Source: Streptomyces sp. NRRL F-525 (lineage in GTDB: Bacteria > Actinomycetota > Actinomycetes > Streptomycetales > Streptomycetaceae). From it: 64,000 nt of DNA. Below are positions 25,725 to 34,977 of this stretch, piece after piece. Positions within the stretch are counted from its first letter, which is position 1; the number at the start of each line of letters is the position of its first letter. The translations under genes and the position numbers were made by a program. The stretch covers positions 124,001 through 188,000 of the forward strand of contig NZ_JNXE01000004.1 in the NCBI RefSeq assembly GCF_000716605.1. The letters run 5' to 3'. The notes under the pieces are model-generated. The model had not been told where the DNA came from. It saw only the letters and a list, made by a program, of their open reading frames with translations, and did no database searches.

Positions 25725-26909
25725 ATGACCGCGTCACCCGCACCCGCCGCCCTCACCACCCGCGCCCAGGAGGTCTCTTCGCAGATCGTCGAGGACATCC
25801 TGACCCTCGTCCGCCACGAGACCGGCAGCTACGACCTCCCCGGCCTCGCGAGCGGCCTGGACCTGCTGCGCGAGCTGACCGTCCAGCGGCTCGGCCCGCC
25901 CGACCACGAGGAGCGTCACCCCGGGGGCGAGTGCGGTGACACCTTCACGCTGACCTACGGCGGCACCGGCCCCGGGCATGTCGCGCTCGTCGGGCACTAC
26001 GACACCGTGTGGCCGACCGGGACCCTCGCCGGATGGGAGCAGCCGGCGTTGGGCGAGGACGGGCGGGAGAAGCTGAGCGGGCCCGGCATCTTCGACATGA
26101 AGACCGGTCTGGCGCAAGGGATTTGGGCGCTGAAGCTGGCCCGGGAGAGCAGTGTGCCGCTGCCCGCCGTCACCTTTCTCTTCAACGGCGACGAGGAGAT
26201 CGGGTCCCTGTCCTCGCGGCCGGTGATCGAGGAGGTCGCGCAGAAGGTGGACGTCACGCTGGTGCTGGAGCCGAGTGCCCACGGCGCGGTGAAGACCGCC
26301 CGCAAGGGCACCGGGATCTTCCACGTCACCGCCACCGGCGTCGAATCGCACGCCGGGCTCGCGCCGCAGGACGGGGCGAGTGCGATCACCGCGCTGTCCG
26401 AGTTCGTGGTGGCCGCGGCGAAGGTCGCCGCGCCGGACAAGGGGACCACGATCAACACCGGGCTGTTCAAGGGCGGTTCGGCCATCAACGTCGTCGCCGG
26501 GCAGGCCACCGCCGGGGTCGACATCCGGGTCAGCAGCGCGGCCGAACAGGCCCGGGTGGACGAGGAGTTGGACGCCATCGAGGTCAGCGACCCGCGCGTC
26601 CGCATCGACATCGACCACGCCTGGAACCGGCCCCCGATGACCCTCAACGCGGCCTCCGCGCCACTGCTCGACATGGCTCGTGAGGTCGCCCGTGAGCAGG
26701 GTCGCGGCCATCTGCCCGACGCCGCCGTCGGCGGGGCCAGTGACGCCAACTTCGTCGCCGCGCTCGGGCTGCCGGTGCTGTGCGGCATGGGGGCGGTCGG
26801 CGACGGGGCGCATGCGCAGGGCGAGTTCATCTACCCGGACACCGTTCCGGCCCAGACCGCGCTGGTCGCCGGGCTGTTGGGGCGGCTGGCGGAACCGCTG
26901 CGGGGGTGA
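25725..26909 (+). CDS. M20-family metallopeptidase (carboxypeptidase G2-like)
   Basis: The 394-residue protein has the two-zinc M20 site: VGHYDTVWPTG (His-x-Asp), IFDMKTG (bridging Asp), NGDEEIGS (catalytic Glu and ligand Glu) and a late His (GAHAQGEFI). The dimerisation domain (GTGIFHVTATGVESHAG) is in place. GxEEIGS and EPSAHGAVKTARKG resemble glutamate carboxypeptidase (CPG2), which removes glutamate from folates and p-aminobenzoyl-glutamate. No signal peptide is seen, so it should act inside the cell after AbgT import. AbgT and this gene form an operon. Confidence 0.92.
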   Translation: MTASPAPAALTTRAQEVSSQIVEDILTLVRHETGSYDLPGLASGLDLLRELTVQRLGPPDHEERHPGGECGDTFTLTYGGTGPGHVALVGHYDTVWPTGTLAGWEQPALGEDGREKLSGPGIFDMKTGLAQGIWALKLARESSVPLPAVTFLFNGDEEIGSLSSRPVIEEVAQKVDVTLVLEPSAHGAVKTARKGTGIFHVTATGVESHAGLAPQDGASAITALSEFVVAAAKVAAPDKGTTINTGLFKGGSAINVVAGQATAGVDIRVSSAAEQARVDEELDAIEVSDPRVRIDIDHAWNRPPMTLNAASAPLLDMAREVAREQGRGHLPDAAVGGASDANFVAALGLPVLCGMGAVGDGAHAQGEFIYPDTVPAQTALVAGLLGRLAEPLRG

Positions 26910-26991
26910 CCACGGCCAACTGGGAACATCCGCGGGCGACTCGGGTGGGGCGCGTCATCCGATGGACTGCTCACCGGGGACAATCAGTGCC

Positions 26992-27732
26992 ATGACGGAC
27001 GGTACGGACGGTAGAGACGACTCCGAGAGCCGCTTGGCCAGGATCGAGCGGCTCCTGGAGGACAGCCGGCGCGATGTGGAGCCCGCGTGGCGCCGGGTGA
27101 CGCGCGGGGAGACACGGTGGGCGGTGTCCGCCGTGATCCTGGTGGCGTTCGCCCTGCAGCTGATGCTGCCGCACCGGCTCGCCTTCCAGCCGTACTGGCT
27201 GCTGCCAGCTCTCGAACTCGCCCTGATGGTCGGCCTGTTCGTCGCCAATCCCCGGCGGATCGAGCCCGGCACCCGGTGGCTGCGCTGGCCGAGCCTGGTC
27301 CTGACGGGCGTGATCAGCCTGGCCAACAGCTGGTCGGCGGCCCGGCTGGTGGTGGGCCTGGTCAAGGGCACCGAGGGGCTGGGCGCCGGGCCGCTGCTGC
27401 TGACCGGCGGCGCCATCTGGCTGACGAACGTCATCGTGTTCGCCCTCTGGTACTGGGAGTGGGACCGCGGCGGTCCGATGGCGCGGGTCATGGGGCACCA
27501 CCAGTACGCCGACTTCCTCTTCGTGCAGATGCAGAGCCCGGAGACCGCGCCGCCGGACTGGGAACCGGTGTTCCTGGACTACCTGTACCTGGCCTTCACC
27601 AACTCCACCGCCTTCAGCCCGACCGACGTGATGCCGCTCTCCCGCTGGGCCAAGATGCTGATGATGGGCCAGTCCACGGTCTCCGTGTCGATCGTCGTCC
27701 TGGTGGTGGCGCGAGCGGTCAACATCCTCTGA
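26992..27732 (+). CDS. Small integral membrane protein, DUF1345-like
   Basis: The 246-residue protein has a charged N-terminus (ARIERLLEDSRRDVEP) and about five membrane helices. The last are preceded by DYLYLAFTNSTAFSPTDVMP and end SVSIVVLVVARAVNIL. The pattern 'AFT..SAFSPTDVMPLSR.AK..M' resembles the DUF1345 family of uncharacterised membrane proteins, but the match is from memory of the pattern. Function is unknown. It converges on the chitinase gene and is closed by two hairpins. Confidence 0.75.
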   Translation: MTDGTDGRDDSESRLARIERLLEDSRRDVEPAWRRVTRGETRWAVSAVILVAFALQLMLPHRLAFQPYWLLPALELALMVGLFVANPRRIEPGTRWLRWPSLVLTGVISLANSWSAARLVVGLVKGTEGLGAGPLLLTGGAIWLTNVIVFALWYWEWDRGGPMARVMGHHQYADFLFVQMQSPETAPPDWEPVFLDYLYLAFTNSTAFSPTDVMPLSRWAKMLMMGQSTVSVSIVVLVVARAVNIL

Positions 27733-27744
27733 CGGCAGCGGACA

Positions 27745-27785
27745 GCGACGCCAAGTACGCCTACTCAAGGCCTACTTGACGTCGC
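27745..27785. terminator. Bidirectional terminator between membrane-protein gene and chitinase
   Basis: Arms 27745-27757 and 27773-27785 pair over 13 positions with one mismatch, around a 15-base loop. A second hairpin (27795-27820, arms TCCTACTGATCC and GGATCAGCAGGA with one mismatch) overlaps the chitinase stop codon. Confidence 0.75.
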
Positions 27786-27812
27786 AGCCCATGTCCTACT
27801 GATCCCGCCGGA

Positions 27813-29039
27813 TCAGCAGGAGCCCTCGTCCTGCCAGGGGCCCCACTGGGAGGCACCGGGCACCTCGTTCTGGGTCCACCACTTGGCCACCCAGTTGTGG
27901 TTGCCGTACGACACCTCGTTGCCCTGCGTGTAGACGGCCGTGGAACTCCACGCCGTCTTGCACGTACCGCCGGGGGTGGGTGTCGGAGTCGGGGTCGGCG
28001 TGGGTGTCGAGGTCGGCGGGGTCACGCCCGCGAACTGCACCGAGTACTTGGCGAAGTCCCAGGCGTTCTGCGCCACGCTGGAGCAAGTCCCGGACGTCGT
28101 ACCGCCGTTGTCGACCGGACTGCACTGGCGGTCGCGGTTGAGGGACCAGAACGTGAAGCGGTCCATGTTGTGGCTGGTGGCGTAGTTCAGGACGGTCTGG
28201 AAGTCCGCCTGGGTGAAGTACTCGCCGGTGTCGCTGCGGCCGTTCATGCCCGAGAAGCCCTCGTGGGCGTACGCGGTCGCCTGGTCCCAGCCGAACGTGG
28301 ACTGCAGGATGGAGTTGAAGTTGGTGAGCGCGCTGGTCTGCGAGGCCGCGCCGTTGAAGCCGCCGTCGAACGGCATGATGGAGAAGTTGTTCGGCGTGAA
28401 GCCCTGCGACTTCGCCTCCAGCAACATCTGCTTGCCGAACCAGCCCGTACCGTCCGCCGTACCGGCCGTGGTGACAGAGACGTACAGGCCCGCGTTGTTC
28501 TGCTGGAGGATCTTGGCCGCGCCGATCTCGTTGTGGATGGCCGCGGTGTTCTCGTACTCCGGCTCCTCCAGGTCGAAGTCGATCGCGTGCAGGCCGTACT
28601 TGGTGATCACCTGCTGGTACGCCGCCGCCGTCGAGGCCGGGTCGGCGCAGGCCTGGCCGAGCTTGGTGCCGCCGTAGCCGCCGATGGAGACGGAGACGTC
28701 GCCGCCCTTGGCGCGGATCGTGTTGATGACCGACTGGACGGCGGTGTCCGAGGAGACCGGTGAGGTGCCGCCCCAGGTGGGGGTGCAGCCGCCGCCGTTG
28801 GGGGCGAGGACGAAGGCGAGCTGGAAGGCCTTGAGGCCGGTGGCGTCCATGATGGCGCCCGCGTCCGGCGGGTTGTTGTCCGTCGGCATCAGATAGGGGG
28901 CCGCGGCGTACCAGCGGTTGCTGAGCGCGGTGGCCGCGTTGGTGGCGCCCTGGGCGTTGGTCGCGACCAGCGCGGTCGTGCCCGCGGCGGCGGTCGTCAC
29001 GGCGGCCGCCGCGACCAGACATGCACGAAGACGTGTCAC
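27813..29039 (-). CDS. Secreted GH18 chitinase with C-terminal chitin-binding module
   Basis: The GTG at 29039 has GGAGG six bases upstream. The first 30 residues are a signal peptide (RLRACLVAAAAVTTAAAGTT). The catalytic domain follows (about residues 35-335), with the strand VSVSIGGYGG and the GH18 active-site motif AIDFDLEEPE (DxDxE). A Thr-Pro repeat linker leads to a short CBM5/12-type chitin-binding domain (WSSTAVYTQGNEVSYGNHNW, then AKWWTQNEVPG). It hydrolyses chitin outside the cell. The promoter has the paired 12-base repeats known from Streptomyces chitinase genes. It is a single-gene unit. Confidence 0.95.
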   Translation of the reverse strand: MTRLRACLVAAAAVTTAAAGTTALVATNAQGATNAATALSNRWYAAAPYLMPTDNNPPDAGAIMDATGLKAFQLAFVLAPNGGGCTPTWGGTSPVSSDTAVQSVINTIRAKGGDVSVSIGGYGGTKLGQACADPASTAAAYQQVITKYGLHAIDFDLEEPEYENTAAIHNEIGAAKILQQNNAGLYVSVTTAGTADGTGWFGKQMLLEAKSQGFTPNNFSIMPFDGGFNGAASQTSALTNFNSILQSTFGWDQATAYAHEGFSGMNGRSDTGEYFTQADFQTVLNYATSHNMDRFTFWSLNRDRQCSPVDNGGTTSGTCSSVAQNAWDFAKYSVQFAGVTPPTSTPTPTPTPTPTPGGTCKTAWSSTAVYTQGNEVSYGNHNWVAKWWTQNEVPGASQWGPWQDEGSC

Positions 29040-29106
29040 GTTGTGCCTCCGGTGGGGATGGGGGAGGCGCCCAGCTTCTGGCGCTGTCGCGGTCACGTCA
29101 ATGGAT

Positions 29107-29140
29107 TGGACTGGACCAAAGCTCACTTTGGACTAGACCA
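29107..29140 (-). promoter_or_regulatory. Chitinase promoter direct repeats / DasR-type sites
   Basis: TGGACTGGACCA (29107-29118) and TGGACTAGACCA (29129-29140) match at 11 of 12 positions with a 10-base spacer. Paired 12-base repeats of this kind control chitin induction and glucose repression of Streptomyces chitinases. They also match the DasR responsive element core (TGGTCTAGACCA) on the reverse strand. They lie about 70-100 bases before the chitinase GTG. Confidence 0.85.
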
Positions 29141-29274
29141 TACGATTTCTTTACCGTCGGCCCGGCGGACCGCTCGGCGCGACACGTTTGCGACTAGTGT
29201 CCCGGCTCACATGGCGTTATACGGGCGGCGCCGACACCATGGTGCACGTCATCGGCAGGCTGAAGGGATCGGGA

Positions 29275-32200
29275 ATGTTCCGCAAGGTGCTGGTCGCCAA
29301 CCGTGGAGAGATCGCGATCAGGGCGTTCCGCGCCGGCTATGAGCTGGGTGCGCGAACGGTCGCGGTCTTCCCGCACGAGGACCGTAATTCGCTGCACCGG
29401 CTCAAGGCCGACGAGGCCTACGAGATCGGCGAGCCCGGTCATCCGGTCCGCGCGTATCTCTCCGTCGAGGAGATCGTCCGCGCGGCCCAGCGGGCGGGAG
29501 CGGACGCGGTCTATCCGGGCTACGGGTTCCTCTCCGAGAACCCCGAACTCGCCCGCGCCTGCGAGGAGGCGGGCATCACCTTCGTCGGCCCCAGCGCCCA
29601 CATCCTGGAGATGACCGGCAACAAGGCCACCGCGATCGCCGCCGCCCGCGCGGCCGGCGTACCGGTGCTCGGCTCCTCGGCTCCCTCCACCGACGTCGAC
29701 GAACTGGTCCGCGCCGCCGAGGAGATCGGCTTCCCGGTGTTCGTGAAGGCGGTCGCCGGCGGCGGCGGACGCGGTATGCGCCGCGTCGAGGACCCCGCGA
29801 CCCTGCGCGAGTCCATCGAGGCCGCAGCGCGCGAGGCCATGTCCGCCTTCGGTGACGCCACGGTGTTCCTGGAGAAGGCCGTCGTCGACCCCCGGCACAT
29901 CGAGGTGCAGATCCTCGCCGACGGCGAGGGCAACGTCATCCACCTCTTCGAGCGCGACTGCTCGCTGCAACGCCGGCACCAGAAGGTCGTCGAGCTGGCC
30001 CCCGCGCCCAACCTCGACCCCGCCCTGCGCGACCGCATCTGCGCCGACGCCGTCCGCTTCGCCCGCGAGATCGGCTACCGCAACGCGGGCACCGTCGAGT
30101 TCCTCCTCGACCCGGCCGGCAAGCACGTCTTCATCGAGATGAACCCGCGCATCCAGGTGGAGCACACGGTCACCGAGGAGGTCACCGACGTCGACCTCGT
30201 GCAGGCGCAGTTGCGGATCGCCTCGGGGGAGACCCTCGCCGACCTGGGCCTGTCTCAGGAGACGGTCACCCTGCATGGTGCCGCGCTGCAGTGCCGTATC
30301 ACCACCGAGGACCCCGCCAACGGCTTCCGCCCGGACACCGGCCGGATCAGCGCCTACCGTTCGCCCGGCGGCTCCGGCATCCGGCTCGACGGCGGAACCA
30401 CCCACGCGGGTACGGAGATCAGCGCGCACTTCGACTCCATGCTGGTCAAACTAACCTGCCGGGGCCGGGACTTCACCACCGCCGTCAACCGCGCGCGGCG
30501 CGCTGTCGCCGAGTTCCGCATCCGCGGTGTGGCCACCAACATCCCCTTCCTGCAAGCGGTGTTGGACGACCCGGACTTCCAGGCGGGGCGGATCACCACC
30601 TCGTTCATCGAGCAGCGCCCACAGCTCCTGACGGCCCGTCAATCGGCGGACCGCGGCACCAAGTTGCTCACCTACCTGGCCGACGTCACGGTCAACAAGC
30701 CGCACGGTGAACGTCCCGACCTGATCGACCCCACCACCAAGCTGCCGCCGGTCCCGAACACCGAACCTCCGGCCGGTTCACGGCAGTTGCTCGCCGAACT
30801 CGGCCCCGAGGGCTTCGCCCGCCACCTGCGCGAGTCGCCCACGATCGGCGTCACCGACACCACCTTCCGCGACGCCCACCAGTCCCTCCTCGCCACCCGC
30901 GTCCGCACCAAGGACCTCCTCGCGGTCGCCCCGGTCGTCGCCCACACCGTGCCCCAACTCCTCTCCCTGGAGTGCTGGGGCGGCGCCACCTACGACGTGG
31001 CGCTGCGCTTCCTCGCCGAGGACCCCTGGGACCGGCTGGCCGCCCTGCGCGAGGCCGTCCCCAACATCTGCCTCCAGATGCTGCTGCGCGGCCGCAACAC
31101 CGTCGGCTACACGCCGTATCCGACCCAGGTGACCGACGCCTTCGTCCAGGAGGCCGCCGCCACCGGTATCGACATCTTCCGCATCTTCGACGCGCTCAAC
31201 GACGTGGGCCAGATGCGCCCGGCCATCGACGCCGTACGCGCCACCGGAACGTCGATCGCCGAGGTCGCCCTCTGCTACACCTCGGACCTGTCCGACCCCA
31301 ACGAGCGCCTCTACACGCTCGATTACTACCTCCGCCTGGCCGAACAGATCGTAGAAGCGGGCGCACACGTCCTGGCCGTCAAGGACATGGCTGGCCTGCT
31401 GCGCGCCCCGGCCGCCGCGACCCTCGTATCGGCGCTGCGCCGCGAGTTCGGGCTGCCGGTCCACCTGCACACGCACGACACGGCGGGCGGCCAGCTCGCC
31501 ACTTACCTCGCCGCGATCCAGGCGGGCGCGGACGCCGTCGACGGCGCGGTGGCCTCCATGGCGGGTACGACCTCGCAGCCGTCCCTGTCGGCGATCGTCG
31601 CCGCGACGGACTACTCCGAGCGCCCCACCGGCCTCGACCTCCAGGCCATCGGCGACCTCGAGCCGTACTGGGAGAGCGTCCGCAAGATCTACGCCCCCTT
31701 CGAGGCGGGCCTCGCCTCACCCACCGGCCGCGTCTACCACCACGAGATCCCCGGCGGCCAGCTCTCCAACCTGCGCACCCAGGCCATCGCGCTCGGCCTC
31801 GGCGACCGCTTCGAGGACATCGAGGCGATGTACGCCGCCGCCGACCGCATCCTCGGCCACCTGGTGAAGGTCACCCCGTCCTCGAAGGTCGTCGGCGACC
31901 TCGCCCTGCACCTGGTCGGCGCCGGGGTCAGCCCCGCCGACTTCGAGGCGTCCCCCGACCGCTACGACATCCCGGACTCCGTGATCGGCTTCCTGCGCGG
32001 CGAGTTGGGCACCCCGCCCGGCGGCTGGCCCGAGCCGTTCCGCACCAAGGCACTCCAGGGCCGCGCCGCCCCCAAGCCCGTCCAGGACCTGAGCCCCGAG
32101 GACCGCACGGCCCTCGACAAGGACCGCCGCGCCACCCTCAACCGCCTGCTGTTCCCCGGCCCGACCCGCGAGTTCGAGACCCACCGCCAGACCTACGGCG

Positions 32201-32649
32201 ACACCAGCGTCCTCGACAGCAAGGACTTCTTCTACGGCATCCGGCCCGGCAAGGAGTACGCGGTCGACCTGGAGCCCGGTGTCCGACTCCTGATCGAGCT
32301 GGAGGCCGTGGGCGAGGCCGACGAACGCGGGCTGCGCACGGTGATGTCCGCGCTGAACGGGCAACTCCGGCCGATCCAGGTCCGCGACACCGCCGCCGCC
32401 TCCGACGTCCCCGTCACCGAGAAGGCCGACCGCGCCAACTCCGGCCATGTGGCTGCCCCGTTCGCGGGCGTGGTCACCCTCTCGGTCGAGGAGGGCGACG
32501 AGGTGGAGGCCGGTGCCACCGTCGCCACGATCGAGGCCATGAAGATGGAGGCGTCGATCACCGCGCCCAAGTCCGGCCGGGTCTCCCGCCTCGCCATCAA
32601 CCGCATCCAGCAGGTGGAGGGCGGCGACCTGCTCGTCGAGCTGAGGTGA
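29275..32649 (+). CDS. pyc: Pyruvate carboxylase
   Basis: The ATG at 29275 (AAGGGA six bases upstream) gives 1124 residues, the usual length for the single-chain enzyme. An ATG at 29239 is in frame but less likely. Domains in order: biotin carboxylase (about 1-450; MFRKVLVANRGEIAIRAFRA, GGGGRGMRRV ATP loop, EMNPRIQVEHTVTEE), carboxyltransferase (about 520-800; GVTDTTFRDAHQSLLATRVR), the PYC/OADA segment, and a biotinyl domain with biotin attached at Lys1090 in IEAMKMEAS. It converts pyruvate, bicarbonate and ATP to oxaloacetate, refilling the TCA cycle. It is transcribed alone. Confidence 0.97.
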   Translation: MFRKVLVANRGEIAIRAFRAGYELGARTVAVFPHEDRNSLHRLKADEAYEIGEPGHPVRAYLSVEEIVRAAQRAGADAVYPGYGFLSENPELARACEEAGITFVGPSAHILEMTGNKATAIAAARAAGVPVLGSSAPSTDVDELVRAAEEIGFPVFVKAVAGGGGRGMRRVEDPATLRESIEAAAREAMSAFGDATVFLEKAVVDPRHIEVQILADGEGNVIHLFERDCSLQRRHQKVVELAPAPNLDPALRDRICADAVRFAREIGYRNAGTVEFLLDPAGKHVFIEMNPRIQVEHTVTEEVTDVDLVQAQLRIASGETLADLGLSQETVTLHGAALQCRITTEDPANGFRPDTGRISAYRSPGGSGIRLDGGTTHAGTEISAHFDSMLVKLTCRGRDFTTAVNRARRAVAEFRIRGVATNIPFLQAVLDDPDFQAGRITTSFIEQRPQLLTARQSADRGTKLLTYLADVTVNKPHGERPDLIDPTTKLPPVPNTEPPAGSRQLLAELGPEGFARHLRESPTIGVTDTTFRDAHQSLLATRVRTKDLLAVAPVVAHTVPQLLSLECWGGATYDVALRFLAEDPWDRLAALREAVPNICLQMLLRGRNTVGYTPYPTQVTDAFVQEAAATGIDIFRIFDALNDVGQMRPAIDAVRATGTSIAEVALCYTSDLSDPNERLYTLDYYLRLAEQIVEAGAHVLAVKDMAGLLRAPAAATLVSALRREFGLPVHLHTHDTAGGQLATYLAAIQAGADAVDGAVASMAGTTSQPSLSAIVAATDYSERPTGLDLQAIGDLEPYWESVRKIYAPFEAGLASPTGRVYHHEIPGGQLSNLRTQAIALGLGDRFEDIEAMYAAADRILGHLVKVTPSSKVVGDLALHLVGAGVSPADFEASPDRYDIPDSVIGFLRGELGTPPGGWPEPFRTKALQGRAAPKPVQDLSPEDRTALDKDRRATLNRLLFPGPTREFETHRQTYGDTSVLDSKDFFYGIRPGKEYAVDLEPGVRLLIELEAVGEADERGLRTVMSALNGQLRPIQVRDTAAASDVPVTEKADRANSGHVAAPFAGVVTLSVEEGDEVEAGATVATIEAMKMEASITAPKSGRVSRLAINRIQQVEGGDLLVELR

Positions 32650-32660
32650 CCGGGAGGGTG

Positions 32661-32719
32661 CGGCAGGCCGCCTCGCGGTGACCGGATCGGTCCGGTCCCG
32701 GACCCGATGCGGCCTGTCG
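32661..32719 (+). terminator. Putative terminator after pyruvate carboxylase gene
   Basis: CGGCAGGCCGC (32661-32671) and GCGGCCTGTCG (32709-32719) pair over 11 bases with one G-U. A second hairpin (ATCGGTCCGG with CCGGACCCGAT, one bulge) sits inside the loop. Confidence 0.55.
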
Positions 32720-32750
32720 TCACCCCGCCCGGACAGCGCAGTCTGGGGAC

Positions 32751-33350
32751 ATGACCCGAGCACTGATCGTCATCGACATCCAGGAATCCTTCCGCGCCCG
32801 CCCGCTGTGGGAGACCATCTCCGACCCGAAGATCGCCGACCAGGCGAACCGTCTGGTCCAGCTCGCCCGCCGGGCCGGTGACCTCGTGGTGTGGGTGCTG
32901 CACTCCGAGCCCGGCAGCGGCGACGTCTTCGACCCGGCCCTCGGCCACGTGCGGCTCATCGACGGACTGGAGCGCGCGGAGGGCGAACCGCTCCTCCACA
33001 AGACCTCGCACAACGCCTTCACCACCACCAACCTTCAGCAACTCCTCACCGAACACGGCGTCCGCGAGCTCACCGTCTGCGGCATCCGCACCGAGCAGTG
33101 CGTCGAGACCACCACCCGCGTCGCGAGCGACTTCGGCTACCGGGTCACCTTCGTCACCGACGCGACCGCCACCAACCCCATCCCGCACCGCGACGCCCCC
33201 GCCGACCAGACGGTCGCCGAACTCCTCGCCGACCCCCGCACCCTCCCGGCCGACGAGATCATCCGCCGCACGGAATACGCCCTCGCCGGCCGCTTCGCCA
33301 CCATCGCGACGGTCGACGAACTGGAAGCCGCCGCCGCACATCAGGCATGA
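32751..33350 (+). CDS. Isochorismatase-family cysteine hydrolase
   Basis: The 199-residue protein has the Asp-Lys-Cys triad of the family: Asp9 in ALIVIDIQESF, Lys84 in LLHKTSHNAF and Cys117 in CGIRTEQCVETT, the last preceded by a probable cis-peptide. Members hydrolyse isochorismate, nicotinamide or N-carbamoyl compounds; the exact substrate cannot be inferred. The DJ-1/AraC regulator starts 10 bases downstream, so the pair is probably an operon, a common partnership. Confidence 0.92.
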   Translation: MTRALIVIDIQESFRARPLWETISDPKIADQANRLVQLARRAGDLVVWVLHSEPGSGDVFDPALGHVRLIDGLERAEGEPLLHKTSHNAFTTTNLQQLLTEHGVRELTVCGIRTEQCVETTTRVASDFGYRVTFVTDATATNPIPHRDAPADQTVAELLADPRTLPADEIIRRTEYALAGRFATIATVDELEAAAAHQA

Positions 33351-33360
33351 TGACCGGATC

Positions 33361-34269
33361 GTGAGCCACGTCGTCTTCTTCCTGGTCCCCGGAGTCCACC
33401 TGCTGGACCTGGCCGGCCCCGCGCAGGTCTTCTCCACGGCGGCCGACTTCGGGCACCCCTACACGCTCTCCTACGTCGCCGAGCAGCCCCAGGTCGCCAG
33501 CGCCCAGGGGCTGCCGCTGACGGCCGGGATCGACTGGCCCGAGCTTGGCCCCGAGGACCTGATCGTGGTGCCGGGATGGCGTGCCGTAACCCTGGCCGAC
33601 GCACCCGCCATCGGCGCTACGACGCTGCGGGCGCTCCGGGACCATCACGCCCGGGGCGGGACGGTGGCCAGCGTCTGCGCCGGTGCCGACGCGCTCGGCC
33701 GGGCCGGGCTCCTCGACGGCCGCCACTGCACCACCCACCACGACGTCCAGGACGAACTCGCCCTGCGCCACCCGAAGGCGACGGTCGTCCGCGACGTCCT
33801 GTTCACCACCGACGACCGGGTCATCACCTCGGCCGGGATCGCCAGCGGGATCGACCTCGCCCTGCACATCGTCGCCACCCGGCACGGCCCCGCCGTGGCC
33901 GCGCAGATCGCCCGGGACATGGTCGTCTACGCCCGCCGCAACGGCCACGAACCGCAGACCAGCGCGATGCTCCGGCACCGCTCCCACCTCGACGACACGG
34001 TGCACCGCGCCCAGGACCTCATCGACACGCGCTTCGACGAGGCGCTTCCGCTGCCCGCCCTCGCCTCGGCGGTCGGCGTCAGCGAGCGCACCCTGACCCG
34101 CCTCTTCGGCCGGGCCACCGGGCTCACCCCGCTGCGCTACCAGCAGACCCTGCGCCTCGAACGCGCCGAGCACCTCATCAGCCACGGCGCCACGGTCGAC
34201 GCGGCCGCGCGGTCGGTCGGGTTCGAGGACGCCCGGATGCTGCGCCGACTGCGCGCCCGTACCCCGTAA
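33361..34269 (+). CDS. GlxA-type transcriptional regulator (DJ-1/PfpI domain plus AraC HTH)
   Basis: The 302-residue protein has an N-terminal DJ-1/PfpI-like sensor (about 1-185; VFFLVPGVHLLDLAGPAQVF, then SVCAGADALGRAGLLDG, where the conserved nucleophile Cys is present) and a C-terminal AraC double HTH (about 205-300; LASAVGVSERTLTRLFGRAT, VDAAARSVGFEDARMLRRL). The GTG at 33361 overlaps the end of the upstream gene region. It is likely to regulate the isochorismatase gene. The C-terminus is slightly short after the second HTH. Confidence 0.93.
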   Translation: MSHVVFFLVPGVHLLDLAGPAQVFSTAADFGHPYTLSYVAEQPQVASAQGLPLTAGIDWPELGPEDLIVVPGWRAVTLADAPAIGATTLRALRDHHARGGTVASVCAGADALGRAGLLDGRHCTTHHDVQDELALRHPKATVVRDVLFTTDDRVITSAGIASGIDLALHIVATRHGPAVAAQIARDMVVYARRNGHEPQTSAMLRHRSHLDDTVHRAQDLIDTRFDEALPLPALASAVGVSERTLTRLFGRATGLTPLRYQQTLRLERAEHLISHGATVDAAARSVGFEDARMLRRLRARTP

Positions 34270-34359
34270 TTGAGAGGCGCCAGGGCAGGGACGCTGTTAG
34301 GTTGCCGGGTCGGCGGACCGCCGTACCGAAGCCCGACCGGCTTGCCTCAGGAGTGTCCA

Positions 34360-34974
34360 GTGATCCCACCCCGGCTGGTTCCGCTGCTCGACCAGTTCGA
34401 CTTCGCCTGCGAGCGCCTCTCCGGCCGGATGACAGGGCCCGTCATGGACAGCGGCGACGGGACGGACACCCGGGTCGGGCCCATGACCGACGCGGAGTAC
34501 TTGTGGGAGCCGGTGCCGGACTGCTGGTCGGTGCGGCGCCGGACGGACGGCCCGGGAGCGCGGGCAACTGCCCTGACGGGACAGGGTGATTGGGGACGCG
34601 ATGCCGCTGCCTACCCACACCCTTGGCCGCCGCCCTTCACCACCATCGCGTGGCGGCTGAGCCATCTCGCCGAGCTGCTGACCATCCGGGCCGACCACAC
34701 GGCCGGCAGCCGCACCTTGACCCGGGACGACTACGCCGTCAGCGGCGACGCCGTCGGTGGGGTCGATGCCTTCGACGTCGGTGTGGGTGCCTGGCGGAAG
34801 GCATTGGTGGGTGCGGGCGAGGCCGCGCTCGACACCGTGGGGTACTGCACCTATCCGCACGGCAGCGACGCGGAGGAGCCGTTCATCGACGTCGTGTGGT
34901 GGGTCAACCAGGAAGTGCTGCACCACGGAGCCGAGATCGCCCTGCTGCGCGACCTGTACCGAGAGCGCGGCTGA
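34360..34974 (+). CDS. DinB-family protein
   Basis: The GTG at 34360 has AGGAG six bases before it. The 204-residue product shows the four-helix DinB/YfiT-like pattern: LLDQFDFACERLSGRM, TTIAWRLSHLAELLTIRADH and the late FIDVVWWVNQEVLHHGAEIALLRDL cut into two helices, with His residues that bind metal (HL in helix 2; HH near the end). Members include thiol transferases and mycothiol-dependent isomerases, but this one is not assigned. It converges on the dehydratase gene with three bases between. Confidence 0.85.
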   Translation: MIPPRLVPLLDQFDFACERLSGRMTGPVMDSGDGTDTRVGPMTDAEYLWEPVPDCWSVRRRTDGPGARATALTGQGDWGRDAAAYPHPWPPPFTTIAWRLSHLAELLTIRADHTAGSRTLTRDDYAVSGDAVGGVDAFDVGVGAWRKALVGAGEAALDTVGYCTYPHGSDAEEPFIDVVWWVNQEVLHHGAEIALLRDLYRERG

Positions 34975-34977
34975 CCG

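Noticed and set aside
27960..28020. GT/GGTGTC-rich repeat resembling a microsatellite or CRISPR-like repeat
   Set aside because: It encodes the Thr-Pro linker of the chitinase; the repeats reflect coding sequence.
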